Below, in pieces: positions 63,491 to 64,000 of a stretch of 64,000 nucleotides of DNA. Source of the stretch: Datura wrightii (lineage: Eukaryota > Streptophyta > Magnoliopsida > Solanales > Solanaceae). How positions within the stretch are numbered: the stretch's first letter is position 1; every line of letters begins with the position of its first letter. Below the pieces are notes generated by a model. The model searched no databases. It was not told where the DNA came from and worked only from the letters and a program-made list of their open reading frames with translations. Location of the stretch: NCBI GenBank assembly GCA_035772735.1, contig JASDFA010000020.1, positions 106,234,001 to 106,298,000 of the forward strand, written 5' to 3'. Both the position numbers and the translations under genes were made by a program.

Positions 63491-64000
63491 GAAGTAGGAG
63501 AGTCAGCGCTGATTGGGCCAGATATTATTCATCAGTCAAAGGAAAAGGTAAAGCTTATCAGAGAATGCCTACTGACTGCTCAGAGCCGCTAGAGATCGTA
63601 TGCTGATGTGCGGCACAGAAACCTAGAATTTAATGTGAATGACTGGGTATTATTGAAAGTATCTCCAATGAAAGGGGTGATGAGATTTGGCAACAAAGGT
63701 AAGCTCAGTCCAAGATTCGTTGGGCCTTATCAGATTCGGCGGAGAATAGGCCAAGTGGCATACGATTTAAACTTGCCTCTAGAATTAGAGTCCGTTCATC
63801 CAGTTTTCCACGTATCTATGCCGAGGAAGTACATAGGAGACCCCGCCAGAGTTGTCCCAGTCCAAGATGTCCAGGTTACGAAAGAGCTGGCCTATGAAGA
63901 AGTTCCAGTAGCCATACTAGACAAGCAAATTCGTAGATTGAGAACTAAAGATATTTCTTCTGTCAAGGTACTGTGGCGTAATAGGAATCGAGAAGAGATG
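63491..64000 (+). pseudogene. Element G integrase C-terminal domain and start of chromodomain
   Basis: FEVGESALIGPDIIHQ, a stop near 63590, VNDWVLLKVSPMKGVMRFGNKGKLSPRFVGPYQI, ELESVHPVFHVSMPRKYIGDPARVVP, then KQIRRLRTKDISSVKVLWRNRNREE at the window edge. The last segment is the first strand of the chromodomain also seen whole in E and F. Confidence 0.88.

Larger units (their letters stand above)
56714..64000 (+). mobile_element. Element G: chromovirus, truncated by right window edge
   Basis: 5' LTR 56714-59061, initiator tRNA-Met primer site, gag, protease, reverse transcriptase, RNase H, integrase and the beginning of the chromodomain. Pol and the U5 end match element E closely (the LTR end with ACCAGGTGCC-GTCAT is common to both), so G and E belong to one family group. 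Fewer stops than E, so probably younger. The 3' LTR would lie within about 3 kb to the right. Confidence 0.92.

Noticed and set aside
1..64000. CRISPR arrays, bacterial operons, tRNA or rRNA genes
   Set aside because: None seen. The tRNA-like matches are retrotransposon primer sites of 12-18 bases only, and the repeats are LTR internal motifs.
1..64000. Integrated plant pararetrovirus
   Set aside because: All reverse transcriptases sit between LTRs with integrase and primer sites of gypsy type; no movement protein or viral coat-like frame was seen.

Overview
This window is plant nuclear DNA, almost certainly angiosperm pericentromeric or other retrotransposon-rich heterochromatin. It is built from plant Ty3/gypsy LTR retrotransposons: chromoviruses of the Tekay/Del type, primed by initiator tRNA-Met, and Athila-type elements, primed by tRNA-Asp. 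It also holds a plant hAT transposase relic, a Helitron replicase relic, a DUF4283 reading frame and one exon of a strictosidine-synthase-like gene. A solanaceous host is my impression from the style of these families, not something the sequence proves. I see no intact cellular gene, rRNA, tRNA or CRISPR array. The only long uninterrupted reading frame is a retrotransposon gag-protease gene at 3747-6125.

Left part (1-37958): a nest of insertions resolved from LTR ends, target-site duplications (TSDs) and split reading frames. Element A is a minus-strand Tekay-type chromovirus that inserted into a DUF4283 gene. Its surviving pieces are 1433-2174, 11966-14966 and 35012-37958. A was hit three times: by LTR element X (1-1432, running off the left edge), by Athila-type element B (2175-11965, perfect TSD ATACT) in its integrase, and by Athila-type element C in its gag. 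C is itself split by plus-strand chromovirus D (15147-21271) in its 5' LTR and by minus-strand chromovirus E (25092-34485) in its 3' LTR. The pieces of C are 14967-15146, 21272-25091 and 34486-35011.

Middle part (37959-44516): the DUF4283 remnant, an AT-rich stretch, a broken exon of a strictosidine-synthase-like gene, a decayed hAT transposase with BED finger and C-terminal dimerisation region, then weak LTR-like sequence. Right part: chromovirus F (44517-54672, perfect TSD AATGT, full length but riddled with stops), a Helitron replicase fragment on the minus strand, and chromovirus G (from 56714), which runs off the right edge inside its chromodomain.

The most interesting object is B. It is young (LTRs about 98% identical by eye) and keeps an intact 792-codon gag-protease. 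It has no reverse transcriptase, RNase H or integrase, and carries a separate downstream env-position reading frame behind what looks like a leader intron and a second copy of the LTR's own inverted-repeat modules. C is an older relative reduced to gag alone. Together they suggest a gag-encoding non-autonomous Athila lineage mobilised in trans. GC-rich inverted-repeat modules are shared between B, C and the unrelated element G; a different palindrome family is shared by the U3 regions of A, D and F.
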